Origin: CAZBLK01 sp964492715
GTDB taxonomy: Bacteria; Bacillota; Clostridia; Lachnospirales; WRBF01
Assembly (NCBI GenBank): GCA_964492715.1
Contig: CAZBLK010000015.1
Coordinates: 1 to 64,000 of the forward strand
Direction: 5' to 3'
Length of the DNA stretch: 64,000 nt
Shown: one piece after another, positions 32,184 to 41,764 of the stretch
Layout: each line of letters starts with the position of its first letter
How positions within the stretch are numbered: position 1 is the first letter of the stretch
Position numbers and translations under genes: made by a program
The notes under the pieces: model-generated
What the model was told of the DNA's origin: nothing
The model's input: the letters and a program-made list of their open reading frames with translations, nothing else
The model's database searches: none

Positions 32184-34604
32184 TTATTGTACTATTTTAT
32201 CACTTGCAACAACCCATTTTAAACCATTATGCTTCGCAACAACTTTGTGCGTGCGGTTGAAAAGAATTTCACGTTCGCCATCAACTCCGTGCCAAACTTC
32301 GCTTACAACGGCAAGGAGCGTAGAGTTGTCGTATGCCGCATACGATATAACTTGGGCAGAATATGTTGGCGATTCGCTTGTTTGCTCAGGGTTATAGTTT
32401 TGCATAAGCACAGAGTCCCTAAGCACGTCTTGGGCAAAGCCTGTTAGCTCACCTTCTGTAATTTCCTGCGACTTCATTTTAAGCCTGTCTTTAAAAGCAG
32501 CGACTACAGCACTTATCGCATTTTCATTGTCAAGCTTAATCTTTGGCTCCATAATACTTTTTGAAACTTCTGTTGAAGCGTTTTCTACTTTTATTAAAAT
32601 GTTTCTTATGTCAAGCGAAAAGCTGCTTGACGGCATACTTTGCATCATGTCTAAAAGCTGGTTTGGGAAAAAGTAAACATCAGTGCCAAATTCGTTTGAG
32701 TTGCTTTGCCCTTCTAGCTTAATTTCCATTCCAGAAGAAGTTGTTCCAATAAGCGTAACTTCTAGCTGTGACTCAACAACTTCACCAGTGAAAGCATCTT
32801 CTGTGTGCAAAATAAGCGCATATCTGTCACCATTAAAGTACATACACTCTAAAATAACGTTGTAATTTCCAGTTGGAATAACAATTTTTGATTCCTCATT
32901 GTTTGCAAAAAGCCCCAACGCAGGAATTAACCCGTTTTCAGCACCAACAATTCCTTCAAGGTTTGGCTTGTAAGAAGCAAACAAGTTTTTAATGCCTACC
33001 TTTAAGTCTGTGCTAAGTGTTGGCAATGCGTCAAAGTCCATTCTCCCAATAATCATGTCGTAATCTTCAAAGTAGTATTGCGAAGGAAAGCTTTGCAATG
33101 AACGCATAGTTTTTGTAGGTGTATTAAGCGTAATGTAGCTTGAATCTCCTTTGTCCAAAAACCTTGCCTCTGATGCGGGGTTGCTCCACCTTAAAGAAAA
33201 ATTAATGGAAGAACCAGAGCTTGCAAAAACGGCGTTTTCAACCTTTGCGGCAATGTCTGGGACGTCGGGCAAAAGGTCAACCGATTTGTTTACATAAATT
33301 AAAGGCGTTTGCTTAACTTTTCCGTCTAAAGTAAAAGTAAATTCTGCCTTGTCCTCTGTGTAGGTGTCCATTACATTAAGCGTAAATGATTTTACGTTTT
33401 CGTCCAATGGCTCAAAGCGCAAAACTGTGTTTCCGCCGTCCTTATCTGCCGTGTGGTTAAACGACAAGTCCATTCCGTACATTTTGCCGTTGTTGTCAAA
33501 AAGCGTGAACGAGTTTGCTCTAGTATCAATTGCACTGTTAAAATAAAACACAGTAGCCAAACGGTCAATAAGCATTTTGCTTAAAACTAAGTCTTCTTCT
33601 TTATAAGTTGTTTTAAGCCCCAAATAAATAAAGTTTTGGTTGTTTGAAACGTAGTCGGGCTGGCTTATTGTAAATTTTTTCTGCATAGCTTTGTTGTTGT
33701 TATCTATGTTAATTAAAACAACAAGTGAAATTGTAAGTAATAAAACAGTGGCACTCATGGAAGAAATAATTATAACTTTTGTTTTTGTAGAAATTTTATC
33801 AAACAATTCAAAAACTGGTGATTTTTCAAGCGGCTTTGCGTTGTCTTTTTTAACCTCTTGTTCTTGAGGAACACCTGCTGCTTTTTCCGCATCGTCTGGA
33901 AGTATGTCAATTTTTTCACGAACTTCAGTGTCGTAAACTGTAACATCACGTACAAACTCAAAAGGTTGGTCAAGAATGTCGTCGTCAAGCGAGTTGCTAA
34001 GGTCACGAGCAAGCGCCGATGCTATCATCTTGTCAATTTGAGTTTCTTGGTTTAACATTCCACGTGTAGTACGCATTTTGCGAGCAAAGTCCTTTTGAAA
34101 GTCTTCGCTTGCTGTCATAGAGTTAAGCCTAGCAGAAATAGACTCTGCAATGTCAGCAGGAATGTCGTCTTGAACTGGCGGAGGTGCCGTGTTTTGCTTA
34201 AACGTTACTTCTGGAATACTTGAAGCTGGTTTTACATCAACATCAGAAACAGGCTTTTTTTCTTCTTGCTTTACTACTGGCTCATCAGTTTTTTCTGTGC
34301 TTTGAATATCTTCTGCACTCGGAACAAATTCTTGCGCAGGCTGAACTTCCTTTTCTTGTTCATTTGTGCCGTCACCAACAACATTGTTTAAAGCATCAAA
34401 TGAAACAGCATCAAGCGGAATGTCATCTTCTGTTGATGTTTCAAAAGGTATGTCGTCTATATCGTCAATGCCATCTATGCCATCTATACCTTCAGCTTCA
34501 TCAAAGCTTCCAAACAATTCCGCAAGCTCTTGGTTCAACTCAGAACCATCTTCAGAGCCATCTGAATCTTCCATGTCTTTATTTAAAAAATCGTTATCAC
34601 TCAT
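32184..34604 (-). CDS. acidic single-pass membrane protein of unknown function
   Basis: An 806-residue protein not recognised from any family. Residues 1-270 are cytoplasmic, strongly acidic and probably disordered, with a short Gly-Ile-Asp repeat (about 38-52) and Pro-rich stretches. One membrane helix (276-300) leads to an extracytoplasmic part of about 500 residues rich in beta-strand patterns and hydrophobic-polar alternation. No catalytic motif is seen. The start follows AGGTGA and lies 7 bp after the stop of the 933-residue VWA gene, so it is coupled to it. The topology suits a protein carrying a signal or force between the envelope and the cytoplasm; that is inference. Confidence 0.8.
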   Translation of the reverse strand: MSDNDFLNKDMEDSDGSEDGSELNQELAELFGSFDEAEGIDGIDGIDDIDDIPFETSTEDDIPLDAVSFDALNNVVGDGTNEQEKEVQPAQEFVPSAEDIQSTEKTDEPVVKQEEKKPVSDVDVKPASSIPEVTFKQNTAPPPVQDDIPADIAESISARLNSMTASEDFQKDFARKMRTTRGMLNQETQIDKMIASALARDLSNSLDDDILDQPFEFVRDVTVYDTEVREKIDILPDDAEKAAGVPQEQEVKKDNAKPLEKSPVFELFDKISTKTKVIIISSMSATVLLLTISLVVLINIDNNNKAMQKKFTISQPDYVSNNQNFIYLGLKTTYKEEDLVLSKMLIDRLATVFYFNSAIDTRANSFTLFDNNGKMYGMDLSFNHTADKDGGNTVLRFEPLDENVKSFTLNVMDTYTEDKAEFTFTLDGKVKQTPLIYVNKSVDLLPDVPDIAAKVENAVFASSGSSINFSLRWSNPASEARFLDKGDSSYITLNTPTKTMRSLQSFPSQYYFEDYDMIIGRMDFDALPTLSTDLKVGIKNLFASYKPNLEGIVGAENGLIPALGLFANNEESKIVIPTGNYNVILECMYFNGDRYALILHTEDAFTGEVVESQLEVTLIGTTSSGMEIKLEGQSNSNEFGTDVYFFPNQLLDMMQSMPSSSFSLDIRNILIKVENASTEVSKSIMEPKIKLDNENAISAVVAAFKDRLKMKSQEITEGELTGFAQDVLRDSVLMQNYNPEQTSESPTYSAQVISYAAYDNSTLLAVVSEVWHGVDGEREILFNRTHKVVAKHNGLKWVVASDKIVQ

Positions 34605-34611
34605 TCAGCTT

Positions 34612-37413
34612 TCACCTACCCGAACGTTTTTTCTTGCTTTCTAAGAGAGATGATGTTGTTTTTACGTTAGTTACCTTTTTGCCATCTAATGTTTCCGACT
34701 TTGCTGTTGTTTTTAATTCAGACTTAGTTTCGGACACTTGTGTTTTTGTATTTTCAGAAACATTACGCTGTTGTGTAAATGACTTAACTGGTTTTTTAGG
34801 TGCTAAAAACGCCTTTATTCCATTAAAAGCAGTATTATAAGCTTGATTCAGCTTTTGTGTAACAACAGAAAAACGTCTTATAGCAATGTCTAACATAAAT
34901 AATACCAAAGCTGAAGCCAAAAGTAAATTACTAATATTATTTTCGGTAAAAGTTTTGTTTAGATTAGGTGAAAAAAGCTGCTCTGGCGAATCTAAAAGTT
35001 CCCCTCCTGTAATTGAAGCTATGCTTTTTAGCACGTTTAAGCCTTTGTCAAAGTTGCGAATGTCATACTCGTCCGAATATCTTATGCTGACACCGGTGGA
35101 AACATTTGTTTCAGTTTCGCCTGTTTTTTTAATTTGAAGGTTTGCAATATATGCGCCTTGCTTATTTTCTGGCAAAATGCCACGGTATTCTCCAGGAGCA
35201 GTTGCAGAGAATTCAATTTCAAACTGCTGCATGTCCTGCGAAATTATTGTGCCTGAAATTCCTTCAATCCCCTCTGCATAAGGAATTGACACATTGATTT
35301 CGCTGTCGTTCCCCAAAACTTTTGTGCTTATGTTAATGTCTTGCATAAGCTGTGAGCGAATGACCCACGACAACGTGTTTTTAAAAACGTTTATTCCTTG
35401 CTCGGTGCTAATCCAGTCTGAGGAAAAAACACCGTCCATGTCCGAAGTCCAAGCGGCCGAACGTCCCAAGCCGTACTGCCAAGCAGCAAGGATTGGTTCG
35501 TCATTTTCGCTGTAAAGGTACACATCAGCACGCTGCTTTTCTGTTGTGCTAATGTAACCATGCAACATTGGTAAAGAAGATATTCCAGAAAGAATTGTAC
35601 CAGAATAAGAAACAGTTGGGTAAAAGCTTTCATTGTTTATATAGTTTTTACCTGCAAGCTGTGTTTCTTTAGTGAAAATTTTTGGAAGGTCGCTAAATTC
35701 ATCTGTAAAATAATAACGTCCGTTTCCAAGCTCTGCAAGATGCTCCATAAGTTTTTTGTCAGAGTCAACGCCAACAGCAACGGTTGACAGAGTAATTCCT
35801 GCCTGAGCCATAGAGTTAACTAAGCTGTCATAGTTTGCGCCCTCACCTTGCCCGTCTGTAAGCAAAATTACGTGTTTAAGCTTTGTGTCTGCGCCAACTA
35901 AAGTATTGTAGCTTTGCAGCAACGCAGGGTAAATTGTAGTTCCGCCACCTAGCTGAATTTTAGCAATGTTGTCTTTTATGCCGCCAATGTTTCCGTCCAC
36001 AAGCTGAAACTTGCTTGCCCAAATGAAACCGTCGTCAAAAGCAATTACGCCAAACTGGTCGTTGTCGTTTAATGTTTCAACCGAGCGAATTACAGATTCT
36101 TTTGCAAGCTCTAGCTTTGAAACGCCAAACTGCCCAACCCCCATACTTCCGGAACGGTCTATAACAACTACCATTCCAAGGTTTGGCAAGTCTTTCTTGT
36201 CCTTTAGCTCCATGTCAACAGGAAGAAGCGTTTCAAGCGGTGTTTTGTTGTAGTTGCCAAGTGCAAAAGAATTGTCGCCGCCTGTTGCAATTACGCCGCC
36301 GCCTTGCACACGAACGTAAGCTTCAAGAGCGTCTGGAAACTGCTCTGGAAGCTGGTCGATAGAAACGTTTGCAAGAATAATGCAGTCGTAAATGTTTAAA
36401 AGCTCCGGCTCAATTGGTGCAGTTTGCGGTGATGCGATAACTACGTTTACCCTTGAAGTTGACAGCATTTTTTGAATTTCAACGCCGCTTCCGTTGCTTT
36501 CAATTAAAAGAACGTTTGGTGCACCCTCAACGTAGCTGTAGCCGTGGACTACGTTGTTTTGCGTAAATGTGTCTTCGGCTGAATTTGTAGGCACAACTTC
36601 TGCACGGTAAATTACACCGCCTGTTGTGTTTGTTTCATCTGTTAAAACGTACTTGTTTTCACCTTTTCTAAAGTCCATTACAACGTTTTTTATTAGTGTG
36701 TTGTTTTTATAAATTAACAGACTTGCGCTTGTGTCTTTAAGCGAATGTCCTACTATTTCTATTTCATAACTTGTGTCTTTTTTAATGTACTTGGGAATTT
36801 TAATTTCTGTAAGCTGAACTTCGTTCGCAATTGTGTTTTGAACAGGCAAAACGTTTACTACAATGCCTTGCTCTTTTAAAAGCTTTGCTTGCGTGATTGC
36901 TTCGTCAATGTTTTCTTGCCCGTCAGAAACGAGGACAATGCGCTTTTTCGTTTTCTCATCAATAATTGAATGGGCAAGCTTTAGCCCAGACGAAATGTTT
37001 GTAAAGCTATCCGACACAAAAGAGCCAAACGATGAAAACGGAACTTTCGTGTTTTCTTGGCTTGGAAGTACTTCAACAACAGCATTTTCGCCAAAGCAAA
37101 CTACGCCAAGCATGTCGTCTTTGGTCGCTGTTTCTGATGCTTCTTTAAAAAATGCAATTACGCCGTCAGTGCTTCCTTTTGTGCTTGCCGAAATGTCAAC
37201 AGCCGCAACAGTTGATGTTAAATTAGTATATTCCTTTAAAACTGTTCCAGAAAGCGCAAGTATAACAAGCGTAAACACGATTGACCGAACAATTGCATAA
37301 AACGCCCTGTTAAAACGTGTCCCTTTCATTCGTTTAACGGCAAAAAACACCGTAAACGCAACGGAAACTGGAATAAGAAGTAAAAAGTAAGGTGACGAAA
37401 AGTTAATTAACAC
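34612..37413 (-). CDS. membrane protein with two VWA domains and a GATase1-like domain
   Basis: A 933-residue protein. Two N-terminal membrane helices (about 8-26, 40-58) precede VWA domain 1 (about 65-195; metal-site motif DISAS at 73-77). A glutamine-amidotransferase-like segment (about 297-400, VLLIESNGSG and GGGVIATGGDNSF) follows, without an evident catalytic Cys. VWA domain 2 (about 411-575) has a complete MIDAS: DRSGS (419-423), GGTTIYPA, LLTDG. A beta-rich region and a C-terminal helix (about residue 830-850) end in a basic tail. The start is a GTG overlapping the preceding VWA gene by 11 bp. VWA proteins usually bind partners through a Mg ion; with two sites this may be a scaffold. 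Confidence 0.87.
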   Translation of the reverse strand: MLINFSSPYFLLLIPVSVAFTVFFAVKRMKGTRFNRAFYAIVRSIVFTLVILALSGTVLKEYTNLTSTVAAVDISASTKGSTDGVIAFFKEASETATKDDMLGVVCFGENAVVEVLPSQENTKVPFSSFGSFVSDSFTNISSGLKLAHSIIDEKTKKRIVLVSDGQENIDEAITQAKLLKEQGIVVNVLPVQNTIANEVQLTEIKIPKYIKKDTSYEIEIVGHSLKDTSASLLIYKNNTLIKNVVMDFRKGENKYVLTDETNTTGGVIYRAEVVPTNSAEDTFTQNNVVHGYSYVEGAPNVLLIESNGSGVEIQKMLSTSRVNVVIASPQTAPIEPELLNIYDCIILANVSIDQLPEQFPDALEAYVRVQGGGVIATGGDNSFALGNYNKTPLETLLPVDMELKDKKDLPNLGMVVVIDRSGSMGVGQFGVSKLELAKESVIRSVETLNDNDQFGVIAFDDGFIWASKFQLVDGNIGGIKDNIAKIQLGGGTTIYPALLQSYNTLVGADTKLKHVILLTDGQGEGANYDSLVNSMAQAGITLSTVAVGVDSDKKLMEHLAELGNGRYYFTDEFSDLPKIFTKETQLAGKNYINNESFYPTVSYSGTILSGISSLPMLHGYISTTEKQRADVYLYSENDEPILAAWQYGLGRSAAWTSDMDGVFSSDWISTEQGINVFKNTLSWVIRSQLMQDINISTKVLGNDSEINVSIPYAEGIEGISGTIISQDMQQFEIEFSATAPGEYRGILPENKQGAYIANLQIKKTGETETNVSTGVSIRYSDEYDIRNFDKGLNVLKSIASITGGELLDSPEQLFSPNLNKTFTENNISNLLLASALVLFMLDIAIRRFSVVTQKLNQAYNTAFNGIKAFLAPKKPVKSFTQQRNVSENTKTQVSETKSELKTTAKSETLDGKKVTNVKTTSSLLESKKKRSGR

Positions 37414-39193
37414 GGCTGAACACCCACCATTCTAAACAAAGTACCGCCAAAATTGCGGCAATAAAATAATTTTTCAAGTTTTTGTTAGCCGCTGTACCTT
37501 TAACTGTTTTTACGGTGCCAACGTTTTCTGCTTCGCCAGTACGCTTTAAGTCCGACTCGGTTTTTACTACGTTTACTGGGAAAGAGTCGTACTTTTTGCC
37601 CTCGTTTGTCGTTTGCTCCAAAACGTAAAACCCAACTTCGTTAGTTTCGTTAAAAACAAGTGTGCTTGCAATGTTTGTAAAATTAGTTGTTTTTCCACTA
37701 GGGCTTACGACTAAAGCTTTTTCTGTGCTTGGGTTTAAGCTAACAGAGACAGCGTCACCAGAAAGTGCATTTGCAGAAAACGCTGTGTCTGGAACAAAGT
37801 ATTGCATTAAGTTGTACATAAAAATTGGATATTCCTTTTTAAGCGGCAAATCTGTGTTGTGCAAGTCAAATCCCATTACAGCAATTTTTTGTGAATTAAT
37901 TTCGCCAGAAATTATTAAAGGAGTTTCTGTGGACGACACAACAACGGAAGCCCAGTCTGGCAAAACAAGCTCCTTCGATTTTAAAATTGAAAAATTAATT
38001 CCTGAAACATATTTTAAAAGGCTGCTTTCACTTTGAAACAAGTTTGAAACTAGAACCTCGTCATTTGTTTGTATAAAAGAATTTCCGACAGGCGGGTTAA
38101 AAATTAGTACATGCCCGTCTGTTGGAAGCACTTCCGGCAAAAAACCATCATAAACATAAAGCTCGTATCCGCTTGTTTCAAAGCTTTCAGGTGTGCCTTT
38201 GTAAAGCTCTAGGTTTGGCATAAGCGAAAGCATGTTTTCCAAAAAGATATTTTTATCTGTTACTAAAAGCGTTCGCTTTTTGTCGCTGTCTGAAACAACG
38301 TCATACGCTACGTCGTCAATTGGAAGCACGTCCGAGTTTGTAAGCTTAGCTGTCAAAAGCTTAGAACCAAGAGGAACAGATGGAAAGAAAACGTCTTTTT
38401 CCTGCCCTGCTTCAAGCGTAATTTCTGCAACATCAAAAATTATGTCATCGGTATAAAGCGAAACGGTGTTAACGGCTCTTGATTCGCCGAAGTTTTTCAC
38501 TTTAACAAGAGTAACAATTCTGTCAGAGTCAACTACATGAGAAAGAAGTGTAATTGCTACGTTGTCACTGTTTTTTCCAACTATAAAGTCCTGTTTTTCA
38601 ACACCAGCAAATTCAAGCATGCTGTCAGAAAAAGAAAATACAGTAGTTTCTTTTCCAGACTGAACCATTTTAACCAGCTCTGCTGTCGCAGCCAAATCTA
38701 TTCCACCGTTAGAAACGGAAAGGTTTTCAATTTTATTTTTTACACTTAACTTGTCGTCTGTATAACCGGACAATAAAAATGGGTTTCCAGACGCCGCAAT
38801 TACGGAAAATTCTGTCCCATTTTTTGCGTCGTCAATAAGCTGATAAACTAAAGATTTTGCGTTTTCAAACCGAGTAGGTGCAGAATCAGTTGCCTGCATA
38901 CTTGCCGACGTGTCAATAATTATTACATAGCTTGCTACAAAGTCGCTTCCTAAAGCAAAAGGGTTTGCAAGCGCAAACACAAGAAGAAGCGCAAGCAAAA
39001 TTTGCAAGAGCATCAAAAGGTTGCGCCGCAGCTTTTGCCACGGACGCTCGGACAAAGACATAGTGACAGCCTGTTTCCAAAGAAACAGGCTAGGCACTAC
39101 TTGGTTTTTGTATTTTTGTTTAAGCAAGTACATTACTATAATTGCAGGAATTGAAATTAAACCTATAAAAGCAAGTGGATTAAGAAAGTTCAT
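37403..39193 (-). CDS. BatA-like VWA membrane protein
   Basis: A 596-residue protein with a BatA-type N terminus: a first helix (6-24), the motif PSLFLWKQ, then RPWQKLRRNLLMLLQILLALL and a second helix (57-78), followed by a VWA domain with DTSAS at 94-98. The TDG motif of typical VWAs is not obvious (FSFSDSM in the matching place). The rest is beta-rich and extracytoplasmic, ending in one C-terminal helix (about 573-593). It is of the family found in Bat operons next to MoxR ATPases and DUF58 proteins, neither of which is here. AGGAG precedes the ATG. Coupled by overlap to the two-VWA gene. Confidence 0.88.
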   Translation of the reverse strand: MNFLNPLAFIGLISIPAIIVMYLLKQKYKNQVVPSLFLWKQAVTMSLSERPWQKLRRNLLMLLQILLALLLVFALANPFALGSDFVASYVIIIDTSASMQATDSAPTRFENAKSLVYQLIDDAKNGTEFSVIAASGNPFLLSGYTDDKLSVKNKIENLSVSNGGIDLAATAELVKMVQSGKETTVFSFSDSMLEFAGVEKQDFIVGKNSDNVAITLLSHVVDSDRIVTLVKVKNFGESRAVNTVSLYTDDIIFDVAEITLEAGQEKDVFFPSVPLGSKLLTAKLTNSDVLPIDDVAYDVVSDSDKKRTLLVTDKNIFLENMLSLMPNLELYKGTPESFETSGYELYVYDGFLPEVLPTDGHVLIFNPPVGNSFIQTNDEVLVSNLFQSESSLLKYVSGINFSILKSKELVLPDWASVVVSSTETPLIISGEINSQKIAVMGFDLHNTDLPLKKEYPIFMYNLMQYFVPDTAFSANALSGDAVSVSLNPSTEKALVVSPSGKTTNFTNIASTLVFNETNEVGFYVLEQTTNEGKKYDSFPVNVVKTESDLKRTGEAENVGTVKTVKGTAANKNLKNYFIAAILAVLCLEWWVFSRVN

Positions 39194-39212
39194 TTGCTGC
39201 TCCTTTCTTTAT

Positions 39213-39283
39213 TAGACTTCTTGCGAAATAAGAAATGTCGAATTTGCCATAAAGGCAGCGTTTATAATTTCGCAAGGTGTCTA
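39213..39283 (-). repeat. imperfect inverted repeat between two operon genes
   Basis: TAGACTTCTTGCGAAAT (39213-39229) and its near-complement (39267-39283) match at 15 of 17 positions; an inner TGCC/GGCA stem is present. It begins at the stop codon of the coiled-coil gene and ends just before the AGGAG of the next gene. It would form an intercistronic hairpin in the leftward transcript. Confidence 0.5.
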
Positions 39284-40837
39284 TTCAAGCGAAGAAAAAT
39301 AATCCATTACTAGCGACTTCATGCCGCCGGGAATGTCATATTCATCAAGTGATTTTAAAGCTTCGTCTTTGTAATTGCCAATAACTTTGTCGTAAGGCAA
39401 AACTTCGCCAGCATTTCCTATTCCTTTTACTTCTTGTTGTTCAAACGTTCCGCCTTCGTTTTGCGCTCCGCTTACTTGTGCTTCATAGTCGCCAAAGCCT
39501 TGGGCGTTCCTAGAAAAAACATTTTCGTTTTCAACGTGGCCTGTGCCACGTCCGCTACCTGGGTTGCCGTTTGAATTTCCGCCTTGTCCGTTTCCGCCTT
39601 GTCCGCTGCCAGTTCCGTTTCCATCGCCAGACCCTTCACCAGAGCCGTCTCCATCGCCAGAACCTTCGCCCTCACCAGAGCCGTCTCCATCGCCTTCGCC
39701 TTGCCCATTGCTGGATTGTCCACTTTTTCCTTTGTTGCCTTGAAGTGCTTTACTGGCGTTTGTAAGCGAGCTGTTCATTTTGTTTATTGCATCTCTAAAG
39801 CTAGAGTTTTTGCTTGCTATTGAATTCAGCGTCCCAGACAATTGCCCAAGCTTTGAATTAATGCTTGACATATCACGGCTTTGAAGTGACTGCACAAGCT
39901 GTTCCATTGCTTGCAAAAGCTGTGGGTTTTCTTCAATGACTTTTGCGGCTTCTTCAAGTGCTTTTGCATATTCCTCCAGTTCTTCATCTGTTGCATTTTC
40001 AAGGTAGTCTTTAAAAGCTTCAAGCTCCTTTTCAACTTGCGACATTAAACCTGTCTTCAAGCTTTCACCAAGCTTGCTTGTGTTTTTGTTTTGCGAAAGT
40101 TTTTCGCCAAGCGCCTTTAAGTCTTTTGGAACGGAATTGTTTGACAGCTTTTTAAGTTCGCTTTGAACCTTTTGAAGTTCACGAACAGCTTCGCCTTCGT
40201 TTTTAGCTTTTCTAAGCTGCTTTTTAAGCTCATCAAGCTTTGCTTCAAGCTCTTTTGCTTCCGCTTCTGTAAGCTTGCTTGTTTCCTTTGCTGTAATTTC
40301 GTCTATCTTTTTAATTTCCTTTTCAACCTCCTGCCGAGTTTTTACAATTTTGTCAAACTCGGCGGCTTTAGGGCTTTCAATAAAACCAACTGCTAAAGAA
40401 ATAGCAATTGTAAACCCAAGAATAATTAGCGGCTTTTTAGGTGGCTTTACTTTATAGCTTTTTGTAAGCTTTGCTTTTTTTGCTGTTTGAATTGCGTCAT
40501 TTATTGCAAGCTCGGACATGGCGTCGTGTTGGTTTGCCCTGCTTAATTCAAGCGCAGTTACAAAACGTTCTTTAAAGCCAAGGCTGTCGCCAGCCATAGC
40601 AACCTCATAAATAGAAGGCACGTAAACAAGCCCCACTAAAACGCCCAAAAGCAAACATGCCACAAAGCCAAGCACAATAAGCCTCCACATGTCGTCAATG
40701 AGCATGAATTTAGAAGCCGTAATTACAGAAGCGCAAAAAATGCCGCCAGCCACAAGCCCAATTGTTCCAAACATTACGCACCTGCTAAAAATCATTTTGT
40801 ACCTAAGCGGCGTTAAAAGTTTAGTTAGTTGTTTCAT
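39281..40837 (-). CDS. coiled-coil membrane protein with a Gly/Asp/Glu-rich segment
   Basis: A 518-residue protein. Helices at about 16-38, 50-73 and 136-152 are followed by a long, strongly charged coiled coil (about 160-310), a Ser/Asn-rich helix, an unusually simple Gly-rich segment (about 368-434) made of Gly with Ser, Asp, Glu and Asn, and a more ordered C-terminal 80 residues. I see no enzyme motif. The architecture recalls membrane proteins of the DUF4175 type found near VWA genes, but I cannot assign a family safely. GGGAGGTG precedes the ATG. It sits between the ABC permease (30 bp) and the first VWA gene (87 bp with a hairpin). Confidence 0.8.
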   Translation of the reverse strand: MKQLTKLLTPLRYKMIFSRCVMFGTIGLVAGGIFCASVITASKFMLIDDMWRLIVLGFVACLLLGVLVGLVYVPSIYEVAMAGDSLGFKERFVTALELSRANQHDAMSELAINDAIQTAKKAKLTKSYKVKPPKKPLIILGFTIAISLAVGFIESPKAAEFDKIVKTRQEVEKEIKKIDEITAKETSKLTEAEAKELEAKLDELKKQLRKAKNEGEAVRELQKVQSELKKLSNNSVPKDLKALGEKLSQNKNTSKLGESLKTGLMSQVEKELEAFKDYLENATDEELEEYAKALEEAAKVIEENPQLLQAMEQLVQSLQSRDMSSINSKLGQLSGTLNSIASKNSSFRDAINKMNSSLTNASKALQGNKGKSGQSSNGQGEGDGDGSGEGEGSGDGDGSGEGSGDGNGTGSGQGGNGQGGNSNGNPGSGRGTGHVENENVFSRNAQGFGDYEAQVSGAQNEGGTFEQQEVKGIGNAGEVLPYDKVIGNYKDEALKSLDEYDIPGGMKSLVMDYFSSLE

Positions 40838-40867
40838 GCCACACCTCCCACTTTAAAACTATACATT

Positions 40868-41764
40868 TTACTTAAACTTCCTTGACTTTTTAATTGGGTT
40901 AAGCGCAAGGCTTCCAAGGAACAAAAATACCGCAGAAAAAATTGCATTTACTCCAAGGTTTGCAGCCCAAAGTGGCAAAGCAATTTTTTCTGGTGCTTGC
41001 GCCATTGCGCCGCTGTATGGGTTGTAATAGTAATACTGGTAAATCATATCATTAATTCCGCTAGTACCCATTTGAAGGTCAAGCACCGAAGAAAAACCTG
41101 AAAATGGGTTAAACGCTAAAATGCTGTAACCAATAATAGGTTTTAAAGGTTGGTCGCCATAGTACACACGCACAAACTGCTGCAAAAGCTGAGTACCAAT
41201 TGTTGTTCCGTAGCATAAAATGGCAGCTAACAAAAAAGTAATAGCAAGTGCAGGAACTGTTTTTTTAATTGACGCCGACAAAAAAATTGACAAGCACCCA
41301 ACGGCAAAAGCAACAGCCAACGAGTATCCGCACGTAGCCAAAAGGTTTAAAACCGAAACACTTCCATAATAAGTTGCAATGCCAAAAACGGGTAATGCAG
41401 CAACAATCATAAGTAAAACAACAGTAAGAGCCGAAAAAAGCTTGCCAATAATAATTGTAAAAGGCGACATTTTTGTAACAAGCATAAGGTCAAGCGTTTG
41501 GCGTTCACGCTCACCGCTTATAGTGCCACATACAAGAATTGGCACAATAATAATTATTAGCCCAAGCTGAAAGTTTGCAAGGTTTGAATACAAAGAAGCC
41601 GCACTTTTTGGGCTGTAACCGTTCCACTGCATGTTGCTGTACGTTGATGAAAGAAAAAGTGCAGCCGAACCTGTAAGCAACAAAATGTACACACAAAGTA
41701 TTGTAAGCGTTTTCCATGTACGCAAAGCCGTTCTTAATTCACGTCTAAAAACAGGGTTAAGCAT
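40868..41764 (-). CDS. ABC-2 type transporter permease
   Basis: A 298-residue permease with about six membrane helices. The N-terminal cytoplasmic helix NPVFRRELRTALRTWKT and the coupling segment GTISGERERQTLDLMLVTKMSP are typical of NosY/ABC-2 permeases paired with CcmA-like ATPases. The frame extends 51 codons upstream inside the ATPase gene, but ATG 41764 with AGAGGTG in front is the right start and overlaps the ATPase stop by 8 bp. A Tyr-rich periplasmic loop (YQYYYYNPY) is unusual. The transported molecule is unknown. Confidence 0.9.
   Translation of the reverse strand: MLNPVFRRELRTALRTWKTLTILCVYILLLTGSAALFLSSTYSNMQWNGYSPKSAASLYSNLANFQLGLIIIIVPILVCGTISGERERQTLDLMLVTKMSPFTIIIGKLFSALTVVLLMIVAALPVFGIATYYGSVSVLNLLATCGYSLAVAFAVGCLSIFLSASIKKTVPALAITFLLAAILCYGTTIGTQLLQQFVRVYYGDQPLKPIIGYSILAFNPFSGFSSVLDLQMGTSGINDMIYQYYYYNPYSGAMAQAPEKIALPLWAANLGVNAIFSAVFLFLGSLALNPIKKSRKFK

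Noticed and set aside
34220..34840. 206-codon plus-strand frame
   Set aside because: Antisense to the acidic N terminus of the 806-residue protein; composition is a shadow of it and no start signal is present.
39556..39730. Simple repeat tract
   Set aside because: It is the in-frame Gly/Asp/Glu/Ser segment of the coiled-coil membrane protein.
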